Shown: positions 1 through 9,546 of the stretch, piece by piece
Numbering within the stretch: the first letter of the stretch is position 1
Layout of the letters: each line of letters begins with the position of its first letter
Assembly: GCF_040958095.1 (NCBI RefSeq)
Contig: NC_091156.1
Span: forward strand, 21,404,199-21,468,198
Reading direction: 5' to 3'
Source: Procambarus clarkii
Taxonomy: Eukaryota > Arthropoda > Malacostraca > Decapoda > Cambaridae
DNA: 64,000 nucleotides
The notes under the pieces: generated by a model
Database searches by the model: none
Told to the model about the DNA's origin: nothing
Seen by the model: the letters and a program-made list of their open reading frames with translations, nothing else
Made by a program: the position numbers and the translations under genes

Positions 1-94
1 ACTCTGCCATTATCCAGGATTTAATTTTATTACGCCTCGTCTCAAGGCAGTTCCTGCGGCATTAAGTAAACATCTTTAAGCTGTCAGGGTATTT

Positions 95-146
95 CTCCTT
101 CACCGGCTGTCAGCTTCCTTCTCCTCCACCAGCTGTCGGCTTCCTT
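95..146. repeat. 26-bp direct duplication
   Basis: Two adjacent 26-bp copies (95-120 and 121-146) differ at a few positions and share GCTGTC and GGCTTCCTT-type blocks. This is a simple local tandem duplication with no coding meaning seen. Confidence 0.7.
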
Positions 147-213
147 AGTCTTAAGTAAACATTAATATTCCACGAAACAAAGTATGATAAATCTATTTTG
201 GTGAAGTGTGCAA

Positions 214-269
214 GGCTGGTGAGGTCTGGGCGGTGTGGTGGGGCTGGTGAGGCCTGGACGGTGTCGTGG
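214..269. repeat. 28-bp direct duplication
   Basis: Two adjacent 28-bp copies start GGCTGGTGAGG at 214 and 242. Together with the duplications at 95-146 and 401-466 they show that this flank is prone to tandem duplication. Confidence 0.7.
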
Positions 270-400
270 GGCGTGAGGATGGACTCTCTAAACTTTATTT
301 CACTACCAGAGAGCAGACCGCAGCTCCAGCCCCTCCAAGGAATGCTGGCTCTAATTTGAACCAGAAACAATTCACGGGCCTTTGGTGGTGTAGCCAGAAG

Positions 401-466
401 GAGACGGCAGTCTAGTTCAGACGGCAGGGGACGGCAGTTGTAGCCCAGACGGCAGGGGACGGCAGC
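401..466. repeat. 28-bp short tandem repeat, about 2.3 copies
   Basis: AGACGGCAGGGGACGGCAG recurs with a short spacer. The rest of positions 1-574 shows no convincing gene, RNA or TE; the small open frames there look like chance. Confidence 0.65.
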
Positions 467-574
467 TAACCCTTGTATTGTCAGTGGTGGTTAGCGAGGT
501 GGAGTTTGCTAGTGAGACTGCCCGGCGGACGGCTTTAATGCCATTGTTTACCTCTCACATGCTTTTCTTAATGG

Positions 575-700
575 TATGGTTTACTCTTAATTGTATTTTC
601 TTTTCATGGCGTTGTTTTACCCTTATTGGCGTTGTTTTACCCTTAATGGCGTTATTTTCTTAATGGCATCGATTCCCATATTGGTATTGTTTAACGTTTA
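575..700. repeat. degenerate ~20-22 bp tandem repeat
   Basis: Several diverged copies of a motif like ATGGCGTTGTTTTACCCTT lie immediately upstream of the regular 22-bp array. Confidence 0.5.
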
Positions 701-741
701 TGGTAAGAAGCCTTTGATGGCTTTTAAAGTGGCATTGGCCC

Positions 742-1340
742 CCTTTCAGGCAGCACTTAGCCACCTTTCAGGGAGCACTGGTTGGCTTTTCAGGGAGCAC
801 TGGCTGCCTTATCAGGGAGCACTGGCTGCCTTATCAGGAGCACTGGCTGCCTTATCAGGGAGCACTGGCTGCCTTATCAGGGAACACTGGCTGCCTTATC
901 AGGGAGCACTGGCTGCCTTTTCAGGGAGCACTGGCTGCCTTTTCAGGGAGCACTGGCTGCCTTTTCAGGGAGCACTGGCTGCCTTTTCAGGGAGCACTGG
1001 CTGGCTTTTCAGGGAGCACTGGCTGCCTTTACAGGGAGCACTGGCTGCCTTTACAGGGAGCACTGGCTGCCTTTTCAGGGAGCACTGGCTGCCTTTTCAG
1101 GGAGCACTGGCTGCCTTTACAGGGAGCACTGGCTGCCTTTTCAGGGAGCACTGGCTGCCTTTTCAGGGAGCACTGGCTGCCTTTTCAGGGAGCACTGGCT
1201 GCCTTTTCAGGGAGCACTGGCTGCCTTTTCAGGGAGCACTGGCTGCCTTTTCAGGGAGCACTGGCTGCCTTTTCAGGGAGCACTGGCTGCCTTTTCAGGG
1301 AGCACTGGCTGCCTTTTCAGGGAGCACTGGCTGCCGTTTT
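742..1340. repeat. 22-bp minisatellite, about 27 copies
   Basis: The unit CTGCCTTTTCAGGGAGCACT plus GG repeats head to tail with few substitutions (TTTTCAGG, TTATCAGG, TTTACAGG), and one 21-bp unit near 835. The unit has no stop codon and 22 is not a multiple of three, so all three plus frames stay open and give a spurious 22-residue protein period. I do not treat these frames as genes. Confidence 0.95.
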
Positions 1341-2795
1341 AGAGGAATTGGCGACCTTTTATTGGCGCCGTGATCCTCTCGGTAACAACTTTCCTCCTAA
1401 AATTGTTTTCCTCCTTGTCATTAGCGAAATTGTTCTTATGGCTCTCTGGACGGGGAGGAGGATTTGTGGGCTTGGGCGCCTCTGGGGGATTGTATATGTT
1501 TAATTTTCTGGTAAATCTGGTGTATAGTTAGCGCTCTAGGGCTCACCATAGCCCGTGCTACGTGGAATTTTACATTCCAGGTAGCGAATCTTTAACAACA
1601 ACAGCCAGAGCGACGTTCTCGATGCTATACTGCGAGTCTTGGAGTACACCCGTGTTGACCCGCCAAAGACACACCGAAACTACGACGTTGGTACAACGTT
1701 CGAACAAGTTTTAACTCTTCCTAACCAGTTATAACAACCAATATAGCAAGTTGTAACAACGTTCAAATATGTCATAAACACGTTAAGATGTAACAACTTT
1801 ATTACAAGTTGTAACAAGCGGAAAATAGACAGTTTCGATTTGTGTTTCCAGGGTATACTGCCGCTATTTTCTGGTCCAGCGATCCTGAGTGGTTGATTAA
1901 TTGGTCAGGTAACATGGTTGATGTCTGTGGTCCGTGTAAGGGCAAGGTTGATGCTACACCCCCGCTAGAACACTAATGTGTAACATTACCATATTACAAG
2001 TAATATGGAACATTATTTCCTGTTTGATTGTGGCCTGGATTGGCAGCTTCCGGTTGGTTGTCGCATAAAATTTCAGGTTCCAGCTGGCTGTTGATGAAAT
2101 TATAAGTTTTCGGTTGATGGTGGTTGATGTAAATGGATTAAACAAGGCCGAAGCCTAGGTTAGCCAAAACAACATTTCTGGGCGGATGTGAGGCTTGAAA
2201 AATGCAAGCCTGTGGTCTTAAATTGTAGATTTTGAAACCTGTCATAAATGATATAGCGACTAGACGCTATATGTACTAAATAAGTACTCAAACGAGTCAG
2301 TGTTTTATACTAGTGATTCAGAGGGCCTGGGAAAGAAGCCAAAACCCGAACCTAACATTGCCAAGGACAAGTGATACACAATGATTTATTTTTTAGACTG
2401 ACTCAGTATTATGTCTGTCAGAATTCTGATAGTACTAAATGAACCATTGTGTACAGAAGTCCATATTTTGTACGTTCCACCACATGCTTCCTGTATGTAC
2501 TGTCGTTCTTGGGAATGGATTGAGATTTTGAGTTTGTGTGGTGTGCAATTATTTTAGTTTACACAAACAATTGTTAGTGTTTAACACAAGTGTTTCGTTA
2601 GTCTATTACCCCCTCCCCCCTGCCCTCAGGGTGAAAGGTTGCAATTTCCTGTCAGCGATGTTCCATAACGAAAAAGCTGCCATCCTATTGGTCGGCTTTA
2701 CTAGTCTATATGGGAGCAGTGAAAGTGGTTACCATGGCAACGCGACAGATCAGTCTAACCCACCACATAAACTCTTGACAATGCGACAGTAATTA
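1341..2795. other. no gene seen
   Basis: Apart from the hairpin/CAA-tail repeat at 1528-1612 and a stretch rich in GTAACAAC-like words at 1680-1815, I see no coding, RNA or TE signature. The open frames are short and lack domain features. Confidence 0.5.
1528..1612 (+). repeat. retroposon 3'-end-like fragment with hairpin and CAA tail
   Basis: A snapback hairpin (CTACGTGGAAT, loop, ATTCCAGGTAG) is followed by a short AACAACAACA tail. A structured 3' end followed by a simple tail is typical of short retroposons, and I recall a similar CTAGGGCTCACCATAGCC segment as a common decapod repeat. No 5' part or target-site duplication was found. Confidence 0.45.
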
Positions 2796-3130
2796 TTTGT
2801 GGGGCTGGAGGCGTGCACCCCCCCCTCTGGGGGCTGGAGGCGTGCACCCCCCCTCTGGGGGGCTGGAGGCGTGCACCCCCTCCCCTCTGGGGGCTGGAGG
2901 CGTGCACCCCATCCCCTCTGGGGGCTGGAGGCGTGCAACCCCCCTCTGGGGGCTGGAGGCGTGCCCCCCCTCCCCTCTGTGGGGCTGGTGGCGTGCACCC
3001 CCCTCTGGTGGCTGGAGGCCTGTACCCCTCCCCTCTGGTGGCTGAGGCCTGTACCCCCTCCCCTCTGGGGCTGGAGGCCTGCACCCCCTCCCCTCTGGGG
3101 GCTGGAGGCCTGCACCCCCTCCCCTTTGCG
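2796..3130. repeat. GC-rich ~28-32 bp minisatellite, about 11 copies
   Basis: Copies of GGGGGCTGGAGGCGTGCACC followed by C runs and CTCT vary in length through changes in the C and G runs. Strand asymmetry alternates G5 and C5-C8 tracts, which could form G-quadruplex or i-motif structures. All overlapping open frames on both strands are by-products of this array. Confidence 0.9.
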
Positions 3131-3133
3131 GGG

Positions 3134-3159
3134 CTATACCGAAATTAATTTCGGTATAG
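3134..3159. repeat. 26-bp perfect palindrome
   Basis: CTATACCGAAATT is followed directly by its exact reverse complement with no spacer. It lies at the right edge of the GC-rich array. Confidence 0.9.
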
Positions 3160-3271
3160 GTTTTAGGCCGTACCATGGCATGGGCGGCCCGTCTCCCATG
3201 GGTCGTGCTTCCTTCTCAAGGAGAACAATGTTTTCTGCTATAATAGTGAGAGTTGCCACGCCCCATCACTT

Positions 3272-3295
3272 TCTATAACTTTATAAAGTTATAGA
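3272..3295. repeat. 24-bp perfect palindrome
   Basis: TCTATAACTTTA is followed directly by its exact reverse complement. It lies 112 bp after the 26-bp palindrome, and both start with the word CTATA. Confidence 0.9.
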
Positions 3296-3329
3296 GATTA
3301 AATCCGTCATATCGCAACCTGTCCTCTTA

Positions 3330-3480
3330 AAAAGAACGTCGCATTTGGCCGTTTGCCCGTATGGCCGAATGTGGACGTAATTTGAAAATGAAAAAAAAAT
3401 GAAAATAAATTTGGGATTTTTTTTTAACAGTAAGTTAAGGGTCCTCTGATAGGTTAGGTGGGCAGGAAATTGTCATAAAG
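3330..3480. repeat. dispersed repeat, copy 1
   Basis: AAAGAACGTCGC, GAAAATG and GGGTCCTCTG occur in the same order and at similar spacing here and at 6825-6975, so these are diverged copies of one interspersed family. No terminal repeats or coding part is visible, and the class is unknown. Confidence 0.5.
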
Positions 3481-3869
3481 TTTCAAAATGTTATGAAAAA
3501 CGTGAATTGAAAGCTGCCTCTTCTATTTCTGCCAACCAACCAGAGGCTATTAAGAGTCTGATTCATTAGTGTATCTTACTAAGCACAAGTATTTAATTAA
3601 CTATACAATTTTATCTCTGCAAAGAGCGAGATGAGAGATTCACTTTGATGCACCACCCACTTAAACTGTCTCAGAGGGGGAATGAAGTTGTGTGATTTGT
3701 GAGATGAACACAGCGATTCTGTCGCCCATTTGGCTGACAGGAGCGGCAGAGTCAAACCACAACACGTGGCCCTTAAAGACGAAGAGTCAGAGTGCCACCA
3801 ACCACCGGTTACTCTGTGGTCATAGTGAGAGTCAGCCGTATACACCTGCTGCCCCCCCCCATACCCCCC

Positions 3870-3900
<31 letters not shown>

Positions 3901-4385
3901 TTATCTCTATCTCTCTAAGCTCCATACTAGTAAGACGTTCTCACTAAATCTGGCATAAAGTTCCTGGGAACTTTGAGATCAGGATTAAAGAGGCACACAC
4001 AGATTAATGTGAACAAATGTAATATTTATTATTTTTTTAAAGCATATCACTTTATCATTATCTCAAATCTGGTATCTAATGTCTAAGCCACTGATAAAGA
4101 GGTCTGGCATTGATGGTTTCTAGAGATTCAGGGGGAAAATATAGTAGTGTAGAATCGCGCGCTGTAAGCTCAATTGGATATTTTTTGTTACATCTGTTGG
4201 TAATAACATAAATTATTACCATCAAACTGCTTGAGGCATAACCCAGACGCGCAGTGATAGTCGTAGCCTGCTTCCTGTACCTGACTGTATCCGAGAGTCA
4301 AGTAGGATACTCGACTGTCGGATACAAACTTACCTTTAACAAAAAGTTAGACGGATACACGGATGTATCCACTCGTGTAAATAAA
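3481..4385. other. no gene seen
   Basis: Mixed AT-moderate sequence with a (CT)n tract at 3871-3917. No domain, RNA or TE signature was recognised. Confidence 0.5.
3871..3917. repeat. (CT)n microsatellite
   Basis: A nearly pure CT run followed by imperfect TCTATCTCT. Confidence 0.95.
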
Positions 4386-4640
4386 CTCCCTCGCTCGCGT
4401 CAGTAGGCCTACTGTAGTATAACTGCCTCGCCTGGGCCAGTAGGCCTACTGTAGTATAACTGCCTCGCCTGGGCCAGTAGGCCTACTGTAGTATAACTGC
4501 CTCGCCTGGGCCAGTAGGTTCTACTGTAGTATAACTGCCTCGCCTGGGCCAGTAGGCCTACTGTAGTATAACTGCCTCGCCTGGGCCAGTAGGCCTACTG
4601 TAGTATAACTGCCTCGCCTGGGCCAGTAGGCCTACGGTAG
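4386..4640. repeat. 37-bp minisatellite, about 7 copies
   Basis: Units beginning GCCTCGCCTGGGCCAGTAGG recur every 37 bp (for example at 4425 and 4462). The first copy is diverged and the last partial. Each unit contains the palindrome AGTAGGCCTACT. Confidence 0.95.
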
Positions 4641-5234
4641 TAATGCAGTACCGGAAGTTAGATAATAAATGTACAACACTTCAAACAAATATAGAAGTGA
4701 GCTGTGAGGGGGGTGGGGGGGAGGGGGGGCGGTGATGGTCAGAAGTGGGAAGTGAAGGGGGAGGAGCCTGAGTACAGCACGACTTGACTGACACTAACTG
4801 TCCCCCACTCCGGACCCCTCTCTCACTCCCCATCACTCCACACCTCCCCCCTCTCCCCTTCCCCACCCCTCTCTCCCCCATCCCCACCTGACAAGAACGA
4901 GCCTGCCTGAAAAGTCGCCAGTGTGCCTAGTCAACTTTCCTGTCACAAATACTGTACATCAATCCATCAAATTTTGTTTTCGTAAAAAAAATTGAAGTAG
5001 TTTTGTAGTAGTTTTTTGAAGTAGTGAAGTAGAACAAAATTGAATATTGACGTTTACAAAGCAACGGTATGAATGGGTTAGGTAGGCTGCTTGGGTTCGA
5101 TAGTTTCTGGTTATTCAAAACAGTTGCATTTTACAATGTTAAATCGTTAGTTAGATAATCCGCTTTGATTCTCTTGTCACCTGACCTTTATGATTCGACA
5201 CAAACAATAGCAGCAGCAGCAGCAGCAGCACATT
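4641..5234. other. no gene; purine tract and (AGC)7
   Basis: A G-rich tract lies at about 4700-4735, a C-rich stretch at 4800-4890 and a short (AGC)7 run at 5209-5230. I see nothing else I can support. Confidence 0.5.
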
Positions 5235-5805
5235 AATGTTGTACTCGCCTAGATGTGCTTGCAGGGGTCGAGCTAGGCTCCTGGCCCCGCCTTCCGAACG
5301 TTCTTAGAGTAATGCAAAGACTCATTTCTTACGCTTTTATCATATTTATATTTAAAACTTAGGATCGAATTAGCTTCAATGACTCCTACGTCTTACCTGT
5401 TTCACTTATTGACGGTTCTGATTCTGGTAAAAGTTGTTTCTGACGTCCCTGTGACTCATTTGCGTCTCTAGTGTCCAGCTGTGACCCTTCGTTCTACTCT
5501 TCCAAGCTTTGAACAATGATGATTTGTCTACCTTATCGAGTTTCTTTAGAATCTTATATGTTATCATATTCCCCTATCTCTCCTTGTCTCTAGAATTGTG
5601 AGGTCCAGTTATCTCCATCTTTCCTCATAGCTTAAGCCCTTCAACTCGGGAATGAGTCTTGTCGCATATTTCTGGACTTTTTACAGTTTCTTCTTGTCCT
5701 TTTTCAGGTAGGGATTCCTTGGTGGGGATGCATATACAAGTGTGGGTCTCACCTTCGTTGTATATAATACCCGGAAAGCCCTTTTCAACAGATTTCTGAG
5801 AAAGG
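5235..5805 (-). pseudogene. 5'-truncated CR1-like retrotransposon fragment (end of ORF2 plus 3' end)
   Basis: Read on the minus strand from about 5805, the sequence encodes FLRNLLKRAFRVLYTTKVRP, then KVQKYATRLIPELKGLSYEE, then LTILETRRDRG. This matches residue for residue the C-terminal part of the intact ORF2 of element A (FRNLSKEAFRALYT, RFATRLVPELRG, TTLERRRERGD). At least two in-frame stops break it. Its end near 5240 (GCTCGACCCCTGCAAGCACA on the minus strand) corresponds to element A's 3' end. It is a classic 5'-truncated, dead-on-arrival copy. Confidence 0.85.
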
Positions 5806-5880
5806 TGTGTGTGTGTATTTACTATTTGTGTCTTCAGAATCCAGCTATTAGCTCCTGGACCCCGCCTTTCTAACCAATCT
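5806..5880 (-). mobile_element. second CR1-like 3'-end fragment
   Basis: On the minus strand AGAAAGGCGGGGTCCAGGAG and the following bases match the 3' UTR of element A (GAAAGGCGGGATCCAAGAG) and end in an ACAAATAG-like tail. It abuts the previous fragment, so two insertions lie side by side. Confidence 0.65.
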
Positions 5881-5909
5881 ATTTTTCCTATATTATGTCT
5901 ACTACATGT

Positions 5910-5911
5910 AT

Positions 5912-5990
<79 letters not shown>
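5910..5990. repeat. (CT)n microsatellite
   Basis: About 75 bp of CT repeat with one TTCTC interruption, followed by a short CACACGCGTGTGTG palindromic stretch. Confidence 0.95.
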
Positions 5991-5995
<5 letters not shown>

Positions 5996-6234
5996 CGCGT
6001 GTGTGTTTGTGTTGACGCACCAGCCAGTTAGTGAGTTTGTTGTGGATGCCATTACATGGTGTTGTTGCATCATTCATTAATGGCCTTGTTAGAAATGTTG
6101 CAGCTGCAACATCCGAATTTGAAAACTTGGACAAAAATTTACATGTTGCATTGTGCTTATGCAAAGGTCGCTTTTTAATATAAGTTTACACAAAACTTAA
6201 GTTTAAAAATTATGATGCAATATGCCGGGTGATG

Positions 6235-6365
6235 AGTGGGGGTGGGGAGGGAGTGGGGTGGAAGTGGGGTGTGGGTGGTGGGTGTAGTGGATGTGGGGGT
6301 GGGGTGGGAGTGGGGGTGTGGGGTGGGAGTGGGGATGTGGGGTGGGAGTGGGATGTGGGGGTAGG
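6235..6365 (+). repeat. G-rich imperfect repeat with GGGGTGGGAGTGGG words
   Basis: Some 130 bp of G3-G5 runs separated by one to three bases (GGGGTGTGGGGTGGGAGTGG and variants). The spacing of G runs fits a G-quadruplex-forming sequence on the plus strand. Confidence 0.75.
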
Positions 6366-6521
6366 CAGTATTTCTTTCACTACCACAAACGTGGCCGTTG
6401 ATTTATACAATACTAACCAGCATACAGGTTTAGTCAGTCGACTGGCAAGATTTAGGTGTAGTCAGCTGACACAGGTAAGATGAAAGTCTTGTCATGGCTG
6501 GAATAATAAGCAGGTGTGATT

Positions 6522-6600
6522 AAATGTTTGTTTACTATTTGTTCCTTCTGGCTCGAGCTATTAGTTCTTGGACGCCGCTTTTCTAACTGTCGATTGTCTA
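6522..6600 (-). mobile_element. CR1-like 3'-end fragment
   Basis: The antisense reads AGAAAAGCGGCGTCCAAGAA then CTAATAGCTCGAGC, the same 3'-UTR motif as at 5806-5880 and 13970-14040. No coding part remains. Confidence 0.55.
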
Positions 6601-6671
6601 ATGTACTGACTCCGTACCTATTTTCCTCTCATATATACTACATATATTTCTCTCTAAGACACACACCCAGA

Positions 6672-6745
6672 CCCAGTATGCAGCCCGTAGAAGCTGTCTA
6701 ACTCCTAGGGGCATCAGGTGAAGGAAACTCTGCCCATCTGCGCTC
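6672..6745 (-). mobile_element. SINE body fragment, internally deleted
   Basis: The antisense contains GGGCAGAGTTTC, TTAGACAGCTTCTACGGGCT and GCA-rich end matching the body of the tRNA-derived SINE at 30292-30535 (TTTCACCCTGATG, AGAGTTACACAGCAACTATG). The block corresponding to CACCTAGCAGTAAA is missing here. Confidence 0.6.
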
Positions 6746-6824
6746 TCACATCTCTGTGATTGTGGGGATGAGCTTCAGCTCTCGGGCCACTGCTTTTAAC
6801 CCCTCAATCCAACCTATCTTCCCA

Positions 6825-6975
6825 CAAAGAACGTCGCTTTTCGGTCGTATGCGTTACATAAGACCTACAATTGTCGTACTAGAAAATGGTAGCGGCTCGC
6901 GAAAGTGACGTACTGTCCCGTTTTCTGTTTTGGGTCCTCTGGTAAATTAGGAGAGGACATTTTACATTGACTATT
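6825..6975. repeat. dispersed repeat, copy 2
   Basis: Shares AAAGAACGTCGC, GAAAATG and GGGTCCTCTGGTA with the copy at 3330-3480, in the same order. Class unknown. Confidence 0.5.
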
Positions 6976-7074
6976 TTCTTGTGGGAGGTCGGGCTGACTG
7001 ACCAACTAATGGTAACCCAAGGTAACCACAGTGGCTGTTGCAGATGTGATTCAACAGAGATTTTGGGAACCTGT

Positions 7075-7265
7075 GCGCTAGGTGATTGAGTAGCCCGTCC
7101 TCCTGGTCAGTACAGTGACAGCCTCGCTTTTTCCAGGTCGGTGTTCAATCCCCCGATGGACGACACGGGCACCATTCCCTGCCTCCTCTTTCCTCATATC
7201 CCTTCCAGGTGCTATATCATCATGTCGGTTAAGCACTTTCTCCTGATAATTACTTGCATCTAAAG
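7075..7265 (+). mobile_element. SINE-like fragment (weak box B)
   Basis: GGTGTTCAATCCCC resembles a decayed RNA polymerase III box B and is followed by a segment (GGGCACCATTCC ... GTGCTATAT) that I recall as a recurrent decapod repeat. No target-site duplication was identified. The surrounding interval 6976-7555 shows nothing else. Confidence 0.35.
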
Positions 7266-7555
7266 CAATGTGTTGCGTTTCTTCCACTTCACCTTCTCTT
7301 AGTTCGTCTACACAATTCCTGTTGAGTCATTCGAGGGCTTATTTCTTACATGAGATCACTTGATCGTGTACCAGTCATACCAAAAAGTGTGTTCTGGTCT
7401 GCAGTGTAATGGTGCTGAGTATTTTATGCGTGATCATATCCTCCCTATTCATTCTTTCTTCCAGGGACGTGGTATAAATCATTTAGTCTCCTCGTAACTC
7501 GTATCTCTCAGTCCTCTACACGTTCTTGAACTTAGTTTTACAATTGTGAAGATAT

Positions 7556-7625
7556 CTAGGTCGAGGACTGGGCCGCGGGGACACTAAAAAAAGCCCCGAA
7601 ATCATCTCAAGATAACCTCAAGATA
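7556..7625 (+). mobile_element. 3' tail of the tRNA-derived SINE
   Basis: GGTCGAGGACTGGGCCGCGG, GCCCCGAAATCATCTCAAG and the short repeat AAGATAACCTCAAGATA match the tail of the SINE at 30292-30535. Only the 3' end is present. Confidence 0.7.
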
Positions 7626-8754
7626 GATCTAGATTCAATGAGTACCTAATCCCTCACGCCATGCTGACCACTGTTTGCTGAGAATAGTTTGTGGTTGTTT
7701 ACTGCTTCACGTAGTAAACAATAGTAGGCTAACAAGGACATTTAGCATTAAATGGTTTTCTCCTTTCTTGTTTGCAAGAGTTGAGTTGTGTGTGGTTTGA
7801 CCACGCTTAGCTTGTCTGTGTTGGAGGTCACTGGTGCGCGAGAGGTCACGGGTCTCATGGAGGTCACGATTATAAGAAGGTTGTGTAGGTCAAAGGTCAT
7901 CATACCAGTGATCAATCTCGTATTCTGGCCTTTTAAGGTTGTGTTCAATAGCCGGGTGCAGTTTATGAATAATTTAATTTTTAATTTCCAACAGACTGTA
8001 GTAGATTTGATGTCAATGGATGACCTTTCAGAGGGGGCGAGCTGGGGGGGGGGGGGGGGTAAAAGATAATGGGAAAAAGGAGGAGTGGAAATGGGGGACA
8101 TTGGGTAAAAGGGAGGAAGAGAGGAGTGAGAGAGACCCGGGCACCGCTGGGTACGCCATCTACTATACTATTTACAAATATATTTATATTCATTGCAAAA
8201 TGCTGTGATTAAAACTGTATGTTCAATGATATCTGAGTGAAATATATGCGTATCTGTTCAAAGCTGGAGGCCATACGCCAGGAGCTAGGCTCATCCAAAT
8301 TGGCACAAGGAATGGTCCTGGGTATGGGATGGTCATAGGCTGGTCGGGGTCGGCATAATTCAAAATGGAACAGCGTGTCAGGGCTACATTCAGACCCTCC
8401 CTCTCCCGCGATAATTTTTAGCACTGTCCGCTAGCTACGCAGCTAAATATTTAGCCGCAACTCTAACCACTGAACTACTGAACGTCCACTGTAAGAGAGG
8501 ATCTCAAAGATTCGTGATTGGTATTCAATTGAGACTCGATGAGGCCTCCTTGTCCAAGTTTGTGAAGGATACACGGACGTTGGCCAGCATGCCATATGCT
8601 GCGCTTGTTCTGCTAATGGGGCTTCTGGCATTTTATCTTCATATGTTGATCATATGTTCATATAGTTGATATATATACAGTTGAGTTATGGGAATCAACA
8701 CTTCATATGTTGATACAGGCTTTAAGTATTCGCTACAATGACTCATACAGGGCG
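7626..8754. other. no gene seen; weak tRNA-like remnant on minus strand
   Basis: A G15-16 run lies at about 8045-8060. On the minus strand near 8430-8500 AGTTCAGTGGTTAGAG resembles a box A, with a possible decayed box B further on, so a degraded tRNA-derived SINE is possible but unproven. Nothing else is supported. Confidence 0.35.
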
Positions 8755-8936
8755 CAGGTATTGACCATCAATCGTCCATACAGGACACGAGTATTGACCT
8801 ACAGTCGTCCATACAGGACAAGAGTATTGACCTACAGTCGTCCATACAGGACACGAGTATTGACCTACAGTCGTCCATACAGGACAAGAGTATTGACCTA
8901 CAGTCGTCCATACAGGACACAAGTATTGACCGTACA
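8755..8936. repeat. 33-bp minisatellite, about 5.5 copies
   Basis: GTATTGACCTACAGTCGTCC plus ATACAGGACACGA recurs every 33 bp. Because 33 is a multiple of three, open frames with 11-residue periods exist on both strands. There is no start context or flanking domain to support a gene. Confidence 0.95.
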
Positions 8937-9127
8937 CTGATGCTGGAAGAATCTGTGACTGGCACGTTGCCAAAAGTCTATAGTTAAAAGTGACAATCAG
9001 TGTCCGTAGACTTTCAAACATATCTTCTGCTTGGGTGGATCTTATATGGCCCTGTATGACTAACCATCCTACGAGATGGGACTTTTAGTATCACTGCTGT
9101 CTTATTCACTCTGGTGTTGACACACCC

Positions 9128-9128
9128 A

Positions 9129-9162
<34 letters not shown>

Positions 9163-9180
9163 ACACACACACACACACAC
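9128..9180. repeat. (CA)n microsatellite
   Basis: Imperfect CA run just upstream of the 5' region of element A. Confidence 0.95.
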
Positions 9181-9546
9181 TTGTCTTGTGACCATCGTGT
9201 TGGGTGGACGTGGGTTGGGAGCTCCAGGTTCACTAGTGGAGTGGGAGGGGTAATCAGGCAACTTCGAAGTGAAAAAGTGTGTACAAGTGAATGAAAAAAC
9301 CTTGAGTTTTGGCCAGAGCCATAAAGTAGTGAAGAAAAACAGTTTAAATAGCGTAATTCAAAATAGTTGTAGTATTGTGGCAGTGTGTAGTGTGGAGCAG
9401 ACCTCACCGACCTCTGACCGCGTGACCTCACCCCGGCAGCAACCCTCCTACCACCACGGGGACGACGCTTGGAGATTCACTCACCTATTGTGTTAGCAGG
9501 ACGGTAAGATACTTGGAACCCCTGTGGGTAAGGTTGCATTATAGCA

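Noticed and set aside
742-1340. CRISPR-like array
   Set aside because: Repeats are contiguous with no unique spacers, in a eukaryotic context. The same holds for every other array here.
3597-3958. Short plus and minus frames of 80-90 codons
   Set aside because: Low-complexity content including a (CT)n tract, no domain and no start context.
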